Made by a program: the position numbers and the translations under genes
Part shown: piece by piece, positions 31,781 to 40,585 of the stretch
Layout of the letters: every line of letters begins with the position of its first letter
Numbering within the stretch: position 1 is the first letter of the stretch
NCBI RefSeq assembly: GCF_003182135.1
Contig: NZ_QGTL01000004.1
Span: 124,001 to 188,000 of the forward strand
Direction: 5' to 3'
Source of the DNA: Nocardia neocaledoniensis
Lineage (GTDB): Bacteria; Actinomycetota; Actinomycetes; Mycobacteriales; Mycobacteriaceae
Length of the DNA: 64,000 nt
The notes under the pieces: model-generated
Told to the model about the DNA's origin: nothing
Seen by the model: only the letters and a program-made list of their open reading frames with translations
Database searches by the model: none

Positions 31781-32890
31781 ATGAACCGTTTCCTGCTGGC
31801 CCGCCCCGACGGCGTCCTGCGCGCCTCGGGGATGCGCGCGAGCTTCCCCGATCCACGCCGGGCCGCCGCGGCGCTGCGCAAATGGCCGACGGGTCCCGAG
31901 GTCGGCCCGAAGCTGATCGTCGGGGCGCTGCCGTTCGACCCCGGCGAGCCCGCCGCGCTCTGGCAACCCGAGTCGGCGCTGCACACGGCGGGCCCGTGGC
32001 GGCCCGCGGCGCTGCCCCCGCTGCCCGAGGTACGCGTGGTCGCGCAGCAGCCGAGCCCGGCCGAGCACATGGCCAGGGTGGCCGCACTGGTCGAGCGGCT
32101 CGGTGATCCGGCCGACGAGTTGCGCAAGGTGGTGGCCGCGCGATCGGTGGTGGTCGAAGCCGCGCAGCCGCTGGAACCGGAGGTGGTGGCAGGCCAGCTG
32201 CTGACCCGCCATCCGAGCGCGAGCGTCTACGCCGTCGACCTGACGGCGGCGGGACGGCCAGGCGAGACGCTGCTCGGGGCGACGCCGGAGGTGCTGGTCA
32301 CCCGGCACGGTGATCGCGTCGGCCTGCATCCGTTGGCGGGCACCCTGCCCAGGCTCGCCGACCCGGCCGCCGACGCGGCGCAGGCGAAGGAGCTGCTGGC
32401 CAGCACCAAGAACCACGACGAGCACGCGTACGTGATCGACTGGATCCGCGAGCGGTTGACGCCGGTCTGCGCCGAGCTGAACATCCCGGACGGGCCCGAA
32501 CTGCTCGGCACCGAACAGGTCTGGCACCTGGCCACGCCGATCCACGGCGTGCTGCGCGATCCCTCGACGACCGCGCTGGACCTGGCGTTGCTGCTGCACC
32601 CGACACCCGCCGTCAACGGCACGCCCTTCGCCGCCGCGCTGACCGCGATCACCACCGCCGAGCGGCGCGGTTTCTACGGTGGCGCGGTGGGCTGGTGCGC
32701 CGAGGACGGTGACGGCGAATGGGTCGTCGCCATCCGCGGCGCCGAGCTGTCGGCCGACCTGCGGACCCTGCGCGCGACCGCGGGTGGCGGGATCGTCGCG
32801 GCCTCCGAGCCGCGGGCCGAACTGGCCGAGACGACCGCCAAGTTCCGCACGCTGCTCGGCGCGCTGGGCTGCCGACTGCCCGAAGACTGA
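31781..32890 (+). CDS. Isochorismate synthase
   Basis: 369 aa, ATG 31781; the ribosome binding site is weak, and the frame is open upstream. It is a chorismate-binding enzyme: VVAARSVVVEA, HPLAGTLPR (active-site region), KNHDEHAYVIDWIRERL, GTEQVWHLATPI, HPTPAVNGTP, and GFYGGAVGW with the Glu/Gly of the Mg and chorismate site. The length matches EntC/Rv3215. The product isochorismate feeds salicylate siderophore (nocobactin/mycobactin-type) or menaquinone synthesis; no other gene of either pathway is nearby. Confidence 0.85.
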   Translation: MNRFLLARPDGVLRASGMRASFPDPRRAAAALRKWPTGPEVGPKLIVGALPFDPGEPAALWQPESALHTAGPWRPAALPPLPEVRVVAQQPSPAEHMARVAALVERLGDPADELRKVVAARSVVVEAAQPLEPEVVAGQLLTRHPSASVYAVDLTAAGRPGETLLGATPEVLVTRHGDRVGLHPLAGTLPRLADPAADAAQAKELLASTKNHDEHAYVIDWIRERLTPVCAELNIPDGPELLGTEQVWHLATPIHGVLRDPSTTALDLALLLHPTPAVNGTPFAAALTAITTAERRGFYGGAVGWCAEDGDGEWVVAIRGAELSADLRTLRATAGGGIVAASEPRAELAETTAKFRTLLGALGCRLPED

Positions 32891-32958
32891 CCCGCGGGCT
32901 CGGACCTGCTAGGTTGGCCCGAGTACCACCCCCACGTCGAGCCGAATTGGAGTGCGCG

Positions 32959-33129
32959 ATGAAGTTTGCTGTTCCGGCTGTTGCCAGCGCGGTCGGCGGC
33001 GCCCTGCTGAGCGCTATCGCCGTCTTCGCGATCACGGCGGCGGTACAGCAGAACACCGCACCCTCGATCGACCGCAGCGGTGACAAGGATTCCTCGCTGC
33101 TCAACGCTCCTGAATACGGCAGCCGCTGA
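32959..33129 (+). CDS. Small membrane protein DUF2613 (Rv0236A-like)
   Basis: 56 aa, ATG 32959 with GGAG 6 bases upstream. An N-terminal hydrophobic helix (VPAVASAVGGALLSAIAVFAI) and a polar C-terminus (SGDKDSSLLNAPEYGSR). In M. tuberculosis the equivalent Rv0236A lies beside aftD; here its 3' end overlaps the proposed aftD start by 50 bases. Probably exported or membrane-bound; function unknown. Confidence 0.8.
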   Translation: MKFAVPAVASAVGGALLSAIAVFAITAAVQQNTAPSIDRSGDKDSSLLNAPEYGSR

Positions 33130-36100
33130 GCCGAAGGGCCGCGCGGCTCCACTGGGTTGGCGCTGGTTCGTCGGCTCGGTCGTCACCGCTTTCGTTCTCA
33201 CGTTCGCGCAGGCCCCCGGCCTGACGGTCGCGGACACCAAGTACGACCTCGCGGAGAATCCGCTCGGCTTCCTCGCGCGCGCCTCCCACCTGTGGAGCAG
33301 CCAGGCCCCGATGGGCCAGGTGCAGAATCAGGCCTACGGCTACTTCTTCCCGCACGGCGCGTTCTTCGCCGCCGGTGACCTCCTGCACGTCCCCGCCTGG
33401 GTGACCCAGCGCGTCTGGTGGGCGCTGCTGCTGCTCGCCGGGTTCTGGGGCATCGTCAAACTCTGCGAGACGCTGGGAATCGGCTCGCGTGGATCGCGAG
33501 TGGTCGCGGGCATCGCGTTCGCGTTGTCGCCCCGGGTGCTCACCACGCTCGGTTCGATCTCCTCCGAGACGCTGCCGATGATGCTGGCGCCGTGGGTGCT
33601 CCTCGCGCCCGCCGCACTCGGTGTCGCCCTGCGAAATGGCACCCAGCCGGGTCGACGGGGTGGCGCGCATTCGCCGGCGGGCAGCGCGCTCGCGCTGGCG
33701 CTGATGGGGTCGGTGAACGCCGTCGCGACCGTGGCCGCGTTCCTGCCCGCCGCGCTGTGGTGGGCCTCGTACCGGCCGAATCGGCGGTGGTGGCGGTTCA
33801 CCGCGGCCTGGATTCCGCTGCTGGTGCTGGCCACCTTCTGGTGGGTGGTGCCGCTGCTGCTGCTCGGCAAGGTGAGTCCGCCGTTCCTGGACTACATCGA
33901 GTCGTCCGGGGTGACGACGCAGTGGGCCTCGCTGGCCGAGGTGCTGCGCGGCACCGATTCCTGGACGCCGTTCGTCTCCCCCGAGCGCATCGCCGGCGCG
34001 GTGCTGGTGACCCAGCCCGCGGCCGTCCTCGCGACCGGGCTGCTCGCGGCGGCGGGGATGGCCGGGCTGGCGAAATCGTCCATGCCGTATCGCGGCCGCT
34101 TCACGCTGATCCTGTGCGTGGGGCTGGCCGGGATCTGCGCCGGTTACGTCGGCACACTCGGCGGGCCCTTCGCCGACACGGTGCGGGTGTTCCTCGATGC
34201 CGCGGGCGCGCCGCTGCGCAACGTGCACAAACTCGAACCGCTGATCCGGCTGCCGCTGGTGCTCGGCCTCGCCCACCTGCTCGGCCGGGTGGCGCTGCCC
34301 GCCTCGGTACCGATGCGGGAGTGGCGCAACAGCTTCGCCCATCCCGAACGGGACCGGCTCGTCGCCGTGGCCGCGCTGATCCTGGCCGCGCTCACCCTGG
34401 CCACCTCGCTGGCGTGGACCGGTCGACTCGCGCCGCGCGGCGCCTACGACCGGGTGCCCGCGTACTGGACCGACACCGCCGACTGGCTCGCCGACAACGC
34501 CGCCGACACCCGCGCGCTCGTGGTGCCCGGCGCGCCGTTCGGCAGCCAGATCTGGGGACTCACCCGCGACGAACCACTCCAGGCCCTGGCGAGCACGCCG
34601 TGGGCGGTGCGCGACTCGGTGCCGCTGAATCCGCCGGGCACCATCCGCGCGATGGACTCGGTGCAGCGGCTCATCGCCGACGGCAGGCCGTCGACCGGCC
34701 TCGCCGCCACCCTGGCCGACCAGGGCATCGGGGTGCTGGTGCTGCGCAACGACCTCGACCCCGAGACCTCGCGCTCCACCCGGCCGATGCTGGCGCACCG
34801 GGCGATCGAGGGCTCGCCGGGGCTGACCAAGGTGGCCGAGTTCGGCGACCTGATCGGGCCGCGCGCGGCCGATACGGGGCTGGTCGTCGACAACGATCTG
34901 CAGCCGTCGTATCCGGCGATCGAGATCTATCGGGTCGAGGTGCCGTCACCCGGGACGCCGACACAGGTGCGCTCCGGCACCGGCGCCCCGCCCGGATTCC
35001 CCGGCGCCTACACCGTTCCCCTCGCCACCGTTCCCGTCGTCCACGGTGGCCCCGAGGTGCTGGAGCGGGTACGCCGCGACGCCGGAAACCCCACGGCGCC
35101 CGTGCTTCTCACGGCCGACGCCGCGCGCGCCGGGCTGCCCACCGAGCCCGTTCTCGTCACCGATACGCCGATGGACCGCGAGTCCGACTTCGGCCGGGTC
35201 GACAACCACAACTCCGCCGTGCGCGCCGCCGACGACGCGCGCCGCACGCACAACCTGGTGCCCGACTACCCGGTCGAGGGCACCCCGCTGGTGCGCGGCG
35301 AGTGGTCGGGGGCGAAGGTCACCGCGTCGAGTTCGGCCGCCGACGCGACGCAGATCGGTGGCGCCGCGCCCGGCAGTTCCACCGCCGCCGCCGTCGACGG
35401 CGATCCGAGCACCGCGTGGATCAGCAACGGCGCCGAACCCGCGCTCGGGCAATGGATCCGGCTCGACCTCGACGAGCCGATCAACTCCGGCTCCTTGCGG
35501 TTCACCACCACGGCCGCCGCGCTGGGCGACCCGGTGAAATGGGTGGAGGTGCGGACCTCGCGCGGCACGGTGTCGGCGCGGATCACCGAACCCGGCGCGC
35601 CCGTGAACGTCGCGCTGCCCGCAGGCAAGACCGACTGGGTGATGATCACCGCAGCGCGCACCGAAACAGGTACCGCCGGTGGGCAATTCGGGATCAGCGA
35701 ACTCACCCTGGACGACTACACCGTGCGCGACGCGCCGACCAGGGTCGACATCCGGCACCGCGTGGTCCTGCCCGACCTCCCGGCGGGCACCACCATCACC
35801 GGATGGGATCTGGGCCAGGAATTCCCCGGTCGCAGCGCCTGTTTCGACGGCCCGATCCGCGTGCACTGCAGCAAGGGGCTGGGACTGCCCGCCGAGGAGC
35901 CCGGCGTCTTCAACCGGACCCTCGCCGTCCCCGAGCCGCTCACGGCCGCGGCCGACCTGACCGTCCGCACCAGGCCGGGCCCCGCGCTGGAGGCGCTGCT
36001 CACCGACCACGCCCGCCCCGTCGCGCGCGGCAAGGCCGATGTCGCCGACCTGCGCGGCGCCGCGTTCGCCGCCACCGACGGCGATCCGAAGACCACGTGG

Positions 36101-37303
36101 ACCGCGCCGGAGGAGACCGTCCGCGGTCTCGCGGGCGCCAAACCGACACTGGTGCTGGAGCTTCCGGAGCCCACCGAGGTGAACGGGCTCGACCTCACCA
36201 CCGCGCTCGGCGGCCTCCCGGCCACCGCCACCTCCGTCGCGGTGAACCTGGGCAACGGTCCGCAGGTGCGCGAACTGCCCGAGCGCGAGCACGGTGAGCC
36301 GGCGCGGATCTCGTTGCACCCCACCGTCACCGATCGCGTCGAGATCAGCATCCAGACCTGGAACGAGGTGCTCGACCGCACCGCGCTCGGCTTCGTGCTC
36401 ACCCAGCCCGCCGGGCTCGCCGAGGTGGAGGTGCTCGGGCCCGGGTACCCGGCGCCCGCGCCGGGCGACCGGCTGGTCACCATCGGCTGCGAGGCCGGTC
36501 CGGTACTGGCGATCGGCGGCCGCACCGTCCACACCACCATCACCGCCACCGCCGACGAACTCCGCTCCGGCGCACCGGTTTCCGCGCGCCCCTGCGCCGA
36601 GGACGCGGCCGACATCGAACTGCTGCCCGGGCATCCCGACCTCACCGTCGCGCCCACCGAACTGTTCACGGTCGACCGGCTGCGGCTGATCCGCACCGAC
36701 CCGATCGCGCCTGTCCCCGCCGTCACCGATCCCGGCACGCGGCTGCTGGTGCTGCCGCTCAGCACGAATGTCGGCTGGCAGGCGCACACCGCCGACGGAC
36801 GGGAACTGGCGCCGATCGTCGTCGACGGATGGCAGCAGGGGTGGATCCTGCCCGCGAACGCGCAGGGTGAGGTCACCGTGTCGTTCCCCGCCGACCGGTG
36901 GTACCGGCTGGCCATCTTCGGCGGGCTGCTCCTGCTGATCCCGCTGGTGCTGCTGGCGATTCCGCGACGCGGCAAGGAGCACGACCTGGGCCCGGCACCG
37001 GTGACCTGGGGTGTTCGATGGGCCGGTGCGGTCGGTCTCACCGGCGTGATCGCCGTCGTCTCCGGGCCGATCGGGGCCGTGCTCACGCTGATCACGCTGG
37101 GCTGCGCGCACTTCCGGCCGGTTGTCACGGCGCGGGTGCTGCCGTGGGTTGCCGGGCTCGGGACGTTGATCTCCGCCGCGGCGCTGTCGACGGGGCCGTG
37201 GCGGTCGGGGGTGCCCTATATGGGCGGGTCGCTGTGGGCGCAGGCGCCCGCGGTCATCGCGGTCGTCGCGGTGGGGGTCGCGGCATTGCCGCGTCGACGC
37301 TGA
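33080..37303 (+). CDS. aftD: Alpha-(1->3)-arabinofuranosyltransferase
   Basis: 1407 aa. The only in-frame start before the first membrane helix is GTG 33080, inside the DUF2613 gene. GT-C layout: N-terminal membrane helices with the catalytic acidic loop TKYDLAENPLGF just after helix 1, about ten helices up to residue ~450, then a very large periplasmic part with two F5/8-type carbohydrate-binding modules (around 740-850, AVDGDPSTAWISN, and 990-1070, TDGDPKTTWTAP), and C-terminal helices. AftD adds alpha-(1->3) arabinofuranose branches to arabinogalactan and lipoarabinomannan from decaprenyl-phosphoarabinose; it is essential in mycobacteria. Confidence 0.9.
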   Translation: MTRIPRCSTLLNTAAAEPKGRAAPLGWRWFVGSVVTAFVLTFAQAPGLTVADTKYDLAENPLGFLARASHLWSSQAPMGQVQNQAYGYFFPHGAFFAAGDLLHVPAWVTQRVWWALLLLAGFWGIVKLCETLGIGSRGSRVVAGIAFALSPRVLTTLGSISSETLPMMLAPWVLLAPAALGVALRNGTQPGRRGGAHSPAGSALALALMGSVNAVATVAAFLPAALWWASYRPNRRWWRFTAAWIPLLVLATFWWVVPLLLLGKVSPPFLDYIESSGVTTQWASLAEVLRGTDSWTPFVSPERIAGAVLVTQPAAVLATGLLAAAGMAGLAKSSMPYRGRFTLILCVGLAGICAGYVGTLGGPFADTVRVFLDAAGAPLRNVHKLEPLIRLPLVLGLAHLLGRVALPASVPMREWRNSFAHPERDRLVAVAALILAALTLATSLAWTGRLAPRGAYDRVPAYWTDTADWLADNAADTRALVVPGAPFGSQIWGLTRDEPLQALASTPWAVRDSVPLNPPGTIRAMDSVQRLIADGRPSTGLAATLADQGIGVLVLRNDLDPETSRSTRPMLAHRAIEGSPGLTKVAEFGDLIGPRAADTGLVVDNDLQPSYPAIEIYRVEVPSPGTPTQVRSGTGAPPGFPGAYTVPLATVPVVHGGPEVLERVRRDAGNPTAPVLLTADAARAGLPTEPVLVTDTPMDRESDFGRVDNHNSAVRAADDARRTHNLVPDYPVEGTPLVRGEWSGAKVTASSSAADATQIGGAAPGSSTAAAVDGDPSTAWISNGAEPALGQWIRLDLDEPINSGSLRFTTTAAALGDPVKWVEVRTSRGTVSARITEPGAPVNVALPAGKTDWVMITAARTETGTAGGQFGISELTLDDYTVRDAPTRVDIRHRVVLPDLPAGTTITGWDLGQEFPGRSACFDGPIRVHCSKGLGLPAEEPGVFNRTLAVPEPLTAAADLTVRTRPGPALEALLTDHARPVARGKADVADLRGAAFAATDGDPKTTWTAPEETVRGLAGAKPTLVLELPEPTEVNGLDLTTALGGLPATATSVAVNLGNGPQVRELPEREHGEPARISLHPTVTDRVEISIQTWNEVLDRTALGFVLTQPAGLAEVEVLGPGYPAPAPGDRLVTIGCEAGPVLAIGGRTVHTTITATADELRSGAPVSARPCAEDAADIELLPGHPDLTVAPTELFTVDRLRLIRTDPIAPVPAVTDPGTRLLVLPLSTNVGWQAHTADGRELAPIVVDGWQQGWILPANAQGEVTVSFPADRWYRLAIFGGLLLLIPLVLLAIPRRGKEHDLGPAPVTWGVRWAGAVGLTGVIAVVSGPIGAVLTLITLGCAHFRPVVTARVLPWVAGLGTLISAAALSTGPWRSGVPYMGGSLWAQAPAVIAVVAVGVAALPRRR

Positions 37304-37355
37304 CGCCTTCGACCGGCGCCGGGCCGAGCGGCCCATCCCGGCCCACCGGGCAGCC

Positions 37356-38552
37356 TTACGGCGCGGACGCCTCCAGTGCCGCCGCCTCCACGCTCCGGCG
37401 GGAGCGGCGGGCGGCCGCGGCCTTGTCCCAGCGACGGGCCAGGCGCCGTGCCGGGTCCTCGATCAGCGCGAAGCTCGCGGCGGCCAGCGGCATGGTCAGG
37501 CCGACGGTGAGCACGAGAACGTAGACGAAATGGCCGCTGAACGGGAGCAGGCTGAACACCGGGAAGACCATGGTGAGCACGACCAGGTGCCACAGGAAGA
37601 TGCCGTAGGACCAGCGGCCGATGGTCAGCGCGGTCGCGGATTCCAGCCAGCGGTGCGGCGGGGCGTCGGCGGGACGCAGGACCAGCGGGGCGAGCAGGCC
37701 GAACCCGATGATCATGCCGAGCAGCATCTTCACCGCGTACTGCCACGGCTGGGCGCGTTCGAGTCCGCCGGGACCGCCGAACTCGGTCGCCGAGAGCAGG
37801 AACGCGAGCGCGGCCAGCGCCCACATCAGCGGCTGGGACGAGCACAGCCGCACCCACCAGGCGCCGGGCCGGATCTGATAGATCAACTCGGCGAGCACCA
37901 TGCCCGCCGCGAACCACGGCAGATATCCGGGCAGCCAGTTGTCGGCGTGGATCGCGTCCGGGGTCGGCACCGGCCACAGGTTCCAGGTCAGGCTCACCGC
38001 GATCAGCGCGCCGAGCGCGGGCACCCGCCGGCGCGCCGCGCGCCCACGCAGCCGCACGACCAGCCAGGCCAGCAGCGGCAGCACCAGGTAGAAGGCAACC
38101 TCCACCGACAGGCTCCACATCTGGGTGAGGCCGTCGGTGAGCGTCAGCGGCACGAAGACCTGCAGCAACAGCAGATTCGACACCCACACGCGCAGGTTCG
38201 CGTGCTGGGCCGCGCTGGGCAGCAGCACCAGCACGAACACCACGACGACCCAGTACGCGGGCATGATCCGCATCAGGCGATGCAGCAGATAGCGAGCGGT
38301 CGACGGCGCGGACCCGAGCCCACGCGCCACCGCGGCGTGCGGCCGCCACAGCAGGAAACCCGACAGCGCGAAGAACACCGCGACGGCCATGTCGAAGCGT
38401 TCCAGGATCGGTCCGAGCACCGGGATCCGGCCGGTGCCGGTCTGGAAGGCGACGTGGGTCACGACGACACCGAGCGCCGCCATTCCGCGCATGCCCTCCA
38501 GGGCGGGAATGAAGGTGCGCGGTGGCGTCACGGGGGCGGTCACGGTCGTCAT
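37356..38552 (-). CDS. Acyltransferase 3 family membrane protein (Rv0228-like)
   Basis: 398 aa, ATG 38552. Ten or so membrane helices. Family motifs: ALEGMRGMAALGVVVTHV with the catalytic His, FFALSGFLLWRP, RLMRIMPAYW, TQMWSLSVEVAFYLVLPLL and SYGIFLWH. These proteins O-acylate extracytoplasmic sugars or lipids. The neighbour DUF3068 gene (Rv0227c-like) is divergent as in M. tuberculosis. The C-terminus is a basic, Ala-rich cytoplasmic tail. The acceptor is unknown; location next to aftD suggests the arabinogalactan or a lipoglycan. Confidence 0.88.
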   Translation of the reverse strand: MTTVTAPVTPPRTFIPALEGMRGMAALGVVVTHVAFQTGTGRIPVLGPILERFDMAVAVFFALSGFLLWRPHAAVARGLGSAPSTARYLLHRLMRIMPAYWVVVVFVLVLLPSAAQHANLRVWVSNLLLLQVFVPLTLTDGLTQMWSLSVEVAFYLVLPLLAWLVVRLRGRAARRRVPALGALIAVSLTWNLWPVPTPDAIHADNWLPGYLPWFAAGMVLAELIYQIRPGAWWVRLCSSQPLMWALAALAFLLSATEFGGPGGLERAQPWQYAVKMLLGMIIGFGLLAPLVLRPADAPPHRWLESATALTIGRWSYGIFLWHLVVLTMVFPVFSLLPFSGHFVYVLVLTVGLTMPLAAASFALIEDPARRLARRWDKAAAARRSRRSVEAAALEASAP

Positions 38553-38698
38553 CGGGGTCCAGTCTGCCCTGTCGGCGATTTACGGGGCTCACCACGGCAC
38601 TCGGCGCGGTCGGGCTGTTAGTGTCGGGGCTCACGAGGGCCTAGGGTGCAATACCAGACCACCGGAGGATCCGTGTTCGAACGACGAGGAGAGTTTGC

Positions 38699-39889
38699 AT
38701 GGCACTGAGTGCCGGTACCAGAAGGACGGTCGCCTGCGTGCTCGTGGGTCTGGGCGCGGCATTACTCGTCGCCGCGCTGATGATCCCCACCTACACGGTG
38801 AGCAAAGTCGCCAAGACTCCGCTCGACCTCGAGATCACCACCATCGCGCAGAATCAGCCGGGCGAAGACAGCCTCGTGCTCGATTCCAAGTCGCTGACCA
38901 CCGGTGATGGTCCCGCCGTCGTGAACAAGGACGTGCCGCTGATCTCGCAGCGCTTCGTCACCGTCGAGGAGCCCTCCGACGCCGACCAGATGACGCTGCA
39001 GGCGGGCCAGACGCTGCGCCGCACCGACGTGCAGGGCGACACCGGCCTGCTCACCGCGAGCATCGACCGCGTCACCATCGACCGCAAGACCGGCATGCCG
39101 GTCGACACCGATCCCAACGGGTCGATCGCGGTCACCGTGAACAAGGACGGCAGCGTCATGGAGCCGGTGCAGCACACCGGCATCGGCTACCGCTTCCCGA
39201 TCGGCACCGAGAAGAAGACCTACCCGTACTTCGACATCAACGTGCGAAAGTCCTTCGACGCCAACTTCATCGAAGAGACCGAGATCAACAGCACGAAGGT
39301 CTACCACTTCCAGATGACCGCGCCGGTCACGAGCACCTGGGACGTCGTGCAGTCGCCGACCAACCGGCTGACCCTGCCCGCCGCGAAGTGGGGCGTCACC
39401 GACGTGCCCGCCGACACCCCGGTCACCATGACCCGCTTCTACACCAACGTGCGTGACCTGTGGGTCGAGCCGCAGACCGGCACCGTCATCAAGGGTGGCG
39501 AGTCGATCCACCTGTTCTACGGCCGCGCGGCCGACAAGCCCGAGGTGACGGCGCTCAAGTCGCACATCGTGTTCGACGAGGCCACCGTGGAGTCGCAGAT
39601 CGCGATCGCCAAGGAGAACACCGACAAGCTGTCGCTGTTCGGCCGCGTGGTGCCGATCGTGCTCGGCGTGCTCGGTGTGATCGCGCTGCTGGCCGGCCTG
39701 TTCTTCGGCCTGCGCGGCGGGAGTGCGCCCGCGCACGCGGGGGGCCCGCGCGGTGGCCGTCCGACGCCGGCGCCCACCGCCGCCGAGGGCAGCTCGCGCT
39801 ACGAGGGCGACGACGCGCCGACCACGCAGTTCACCCGCGGTGACTACGACGCGCCGACCGAGCAGATCGACGTGAACAAGCGTCCCTGA
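38699..39889 (+). CDS. DUF3068 membrane protein (Rv0227c-like)
   Basis: 396 aa, ATG 38699 with GAGGAGAG 6 bases upstream. An N-terminal helix (TVACVLVGLGAALLVAALMIP), a large extracytoplasmic beta-rich domain, a second helix near residue 320 (VVPIVLGVLGVIALLAGLFFGL), and a disordered C-terminal tail with Thr/Asp motifs (TTQFTRGDYDAPTEQID). DUF3068 occurs only in mycolata and is linked to porin- or lipid-transport-type envelope functions; the exact role is unknown. Confidence 0.85.
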   Translation: MALSAGTRRTVACVLVGLGAALLVAALMIPTYTVSKVAKTPLDLEITTIAQNQPGEDSLVLDSKSLTTGDGPAVVNKDVPLISQRFVTVEEPSDADQMTLQAGQTLRRTDVQGDTGLLTASIDRVTIDRKTGMPVDTDPNGSIAVTVNKDGSVMEPVQHTGIGYRFPIGTEKKTYPYFDINVRKSFDANFIEETEINSTKVYHFQMTAPVTSTWDVVQSPTNRLTLPAAKWGVTDVPADTPVTMTRFYTNVRDLWVEPQTGTVIKGGESIHLFYGRAADKPEVTALKSHIVFDEATVESQIAIAKENTDKLSLFGRVVPIVLGVLGVIALLAGLFFGLRGGSAPAHAGGPRGGRPTPAPTAAEGSSRYEGDDAPTTQFTRGDYDAPTEQIDVNKRP

Positions 39890-39903
39890 CGACGCCGATC
39901 AGC

Positions 39904-39934
39904 GAACGGCCCCGGTCATCGACCGGGGCCGTTC
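39904..39934 (+). terminator. Terminator after the DUF3068 gene
   Basis: GAACGGCCCCGGT and its perfect complement with a 5-nt loop, 14 bases after the stop, followed by TCGTC. Confidence 0.85.
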
Positions 39935-39960
39935 TCGTCGGCCAGTAGTCGCACATACGT

Positions 39961-39992
39961 GACCAATCGGTCGAAATAGTGCTTGGTATCCT
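39961..39992 (+). promoter_or_regulatory. Leaderless promoter with operator dyad for the TetR gene
   Basis: A -10 hexamer TATCCT (39987-39992) ends 6 bases before the ATG at 39999, so transcription would begin at the start codon. GACCAATCGGTC (39961-39972) is a 12-bp dyad over the -35 position and is a likely binding site of the TetR protein itself. Confidence 0.55.
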
Positions 39993-39998
39993 CGAAAA

Positions 39999-40580
39999 AT
40001 GCCGCGCACCAAAGAATTCGATCCCGAGGTGGTGCTCGACCGCGCTCTCGATCTGTTCTGGCAGCGTGGCTACGAGACCACCTCGCTCGCGGATCTCACC
40101 GAGCATCTCGGGATCGCCAGGGGCTGCATCTACGCGACCTACGGCAACAAGCACGATCTGTTCATGAAGGCGCTGCAACGACATCTGGAGATCGTCGACG
40201 CGCGGATCACCGTGGCGCTGTCGAGGCCGGGTCCGGCCCTGCCCGCGGTCACCGCGCTGATCGACGAGTTCGTGCGGGATTCGTGCACGCCGGACCGGTT
40301 TCTCGGCTGCCTGGTGACCACCGCGGCGGTCGAGTTGGCCGCCCGCGACCCCGACGTCGCCCGGCTGGTCGAATCCAGCTGGGCCAGAACCGAATCCGCG
40401 TTCGCCTCGGCGCTCGCCCGCGCCGTGGCACAGAGAGAACTGCGACCCGATGCCGACCCGCGCGCCATGGCACGGTTCCTGCTGGTGTTCTTCCAGGGCG
40501 TGTGGGTGCTCGAGCGCGCGCCCGATTCCGCGGCGCGACTTCGTGATGCGGCGCGCGTGGCGAAGTCCGTCCTCGTCTGA
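39999..40580 (+). CDS. TetR-family transcriptional regulator
   Basis: 193 aa, ATG 39999, no ribosome binding site (see promoter). HTH at residues 8-55: DPEVVLDRALDLFWQRGYETTSLADLTEHLGIARGCIYATYGNK. The C-terminal domain has PDRFLGCLVTTAAVELAARDP, similar to the TetR_C_7/AcrR-type group whose members often respond to electrophiles or small toxins. Targets are not evident; the flippase-like gene converges on it, so autoregulation is the only visible control. Confidence 0.85.
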   Translation: MPRTKEFDPEVVLDRALDLFWQRGYETTSLADLTEHLGIARGCIYATYGNKHDLFMKALQRHLEIVDARITVALSRPGPALPAVTALIDEFVRDSCTPDRFLGCLVTTAAVELAARDPDVARLVESSWARTESAFASALARAVAQRELRPDADPRAMARFLLVFFQGVWVLERAPDSAARLRDAARVAKSVLV

Positions 40581-40585
40581 ATCGT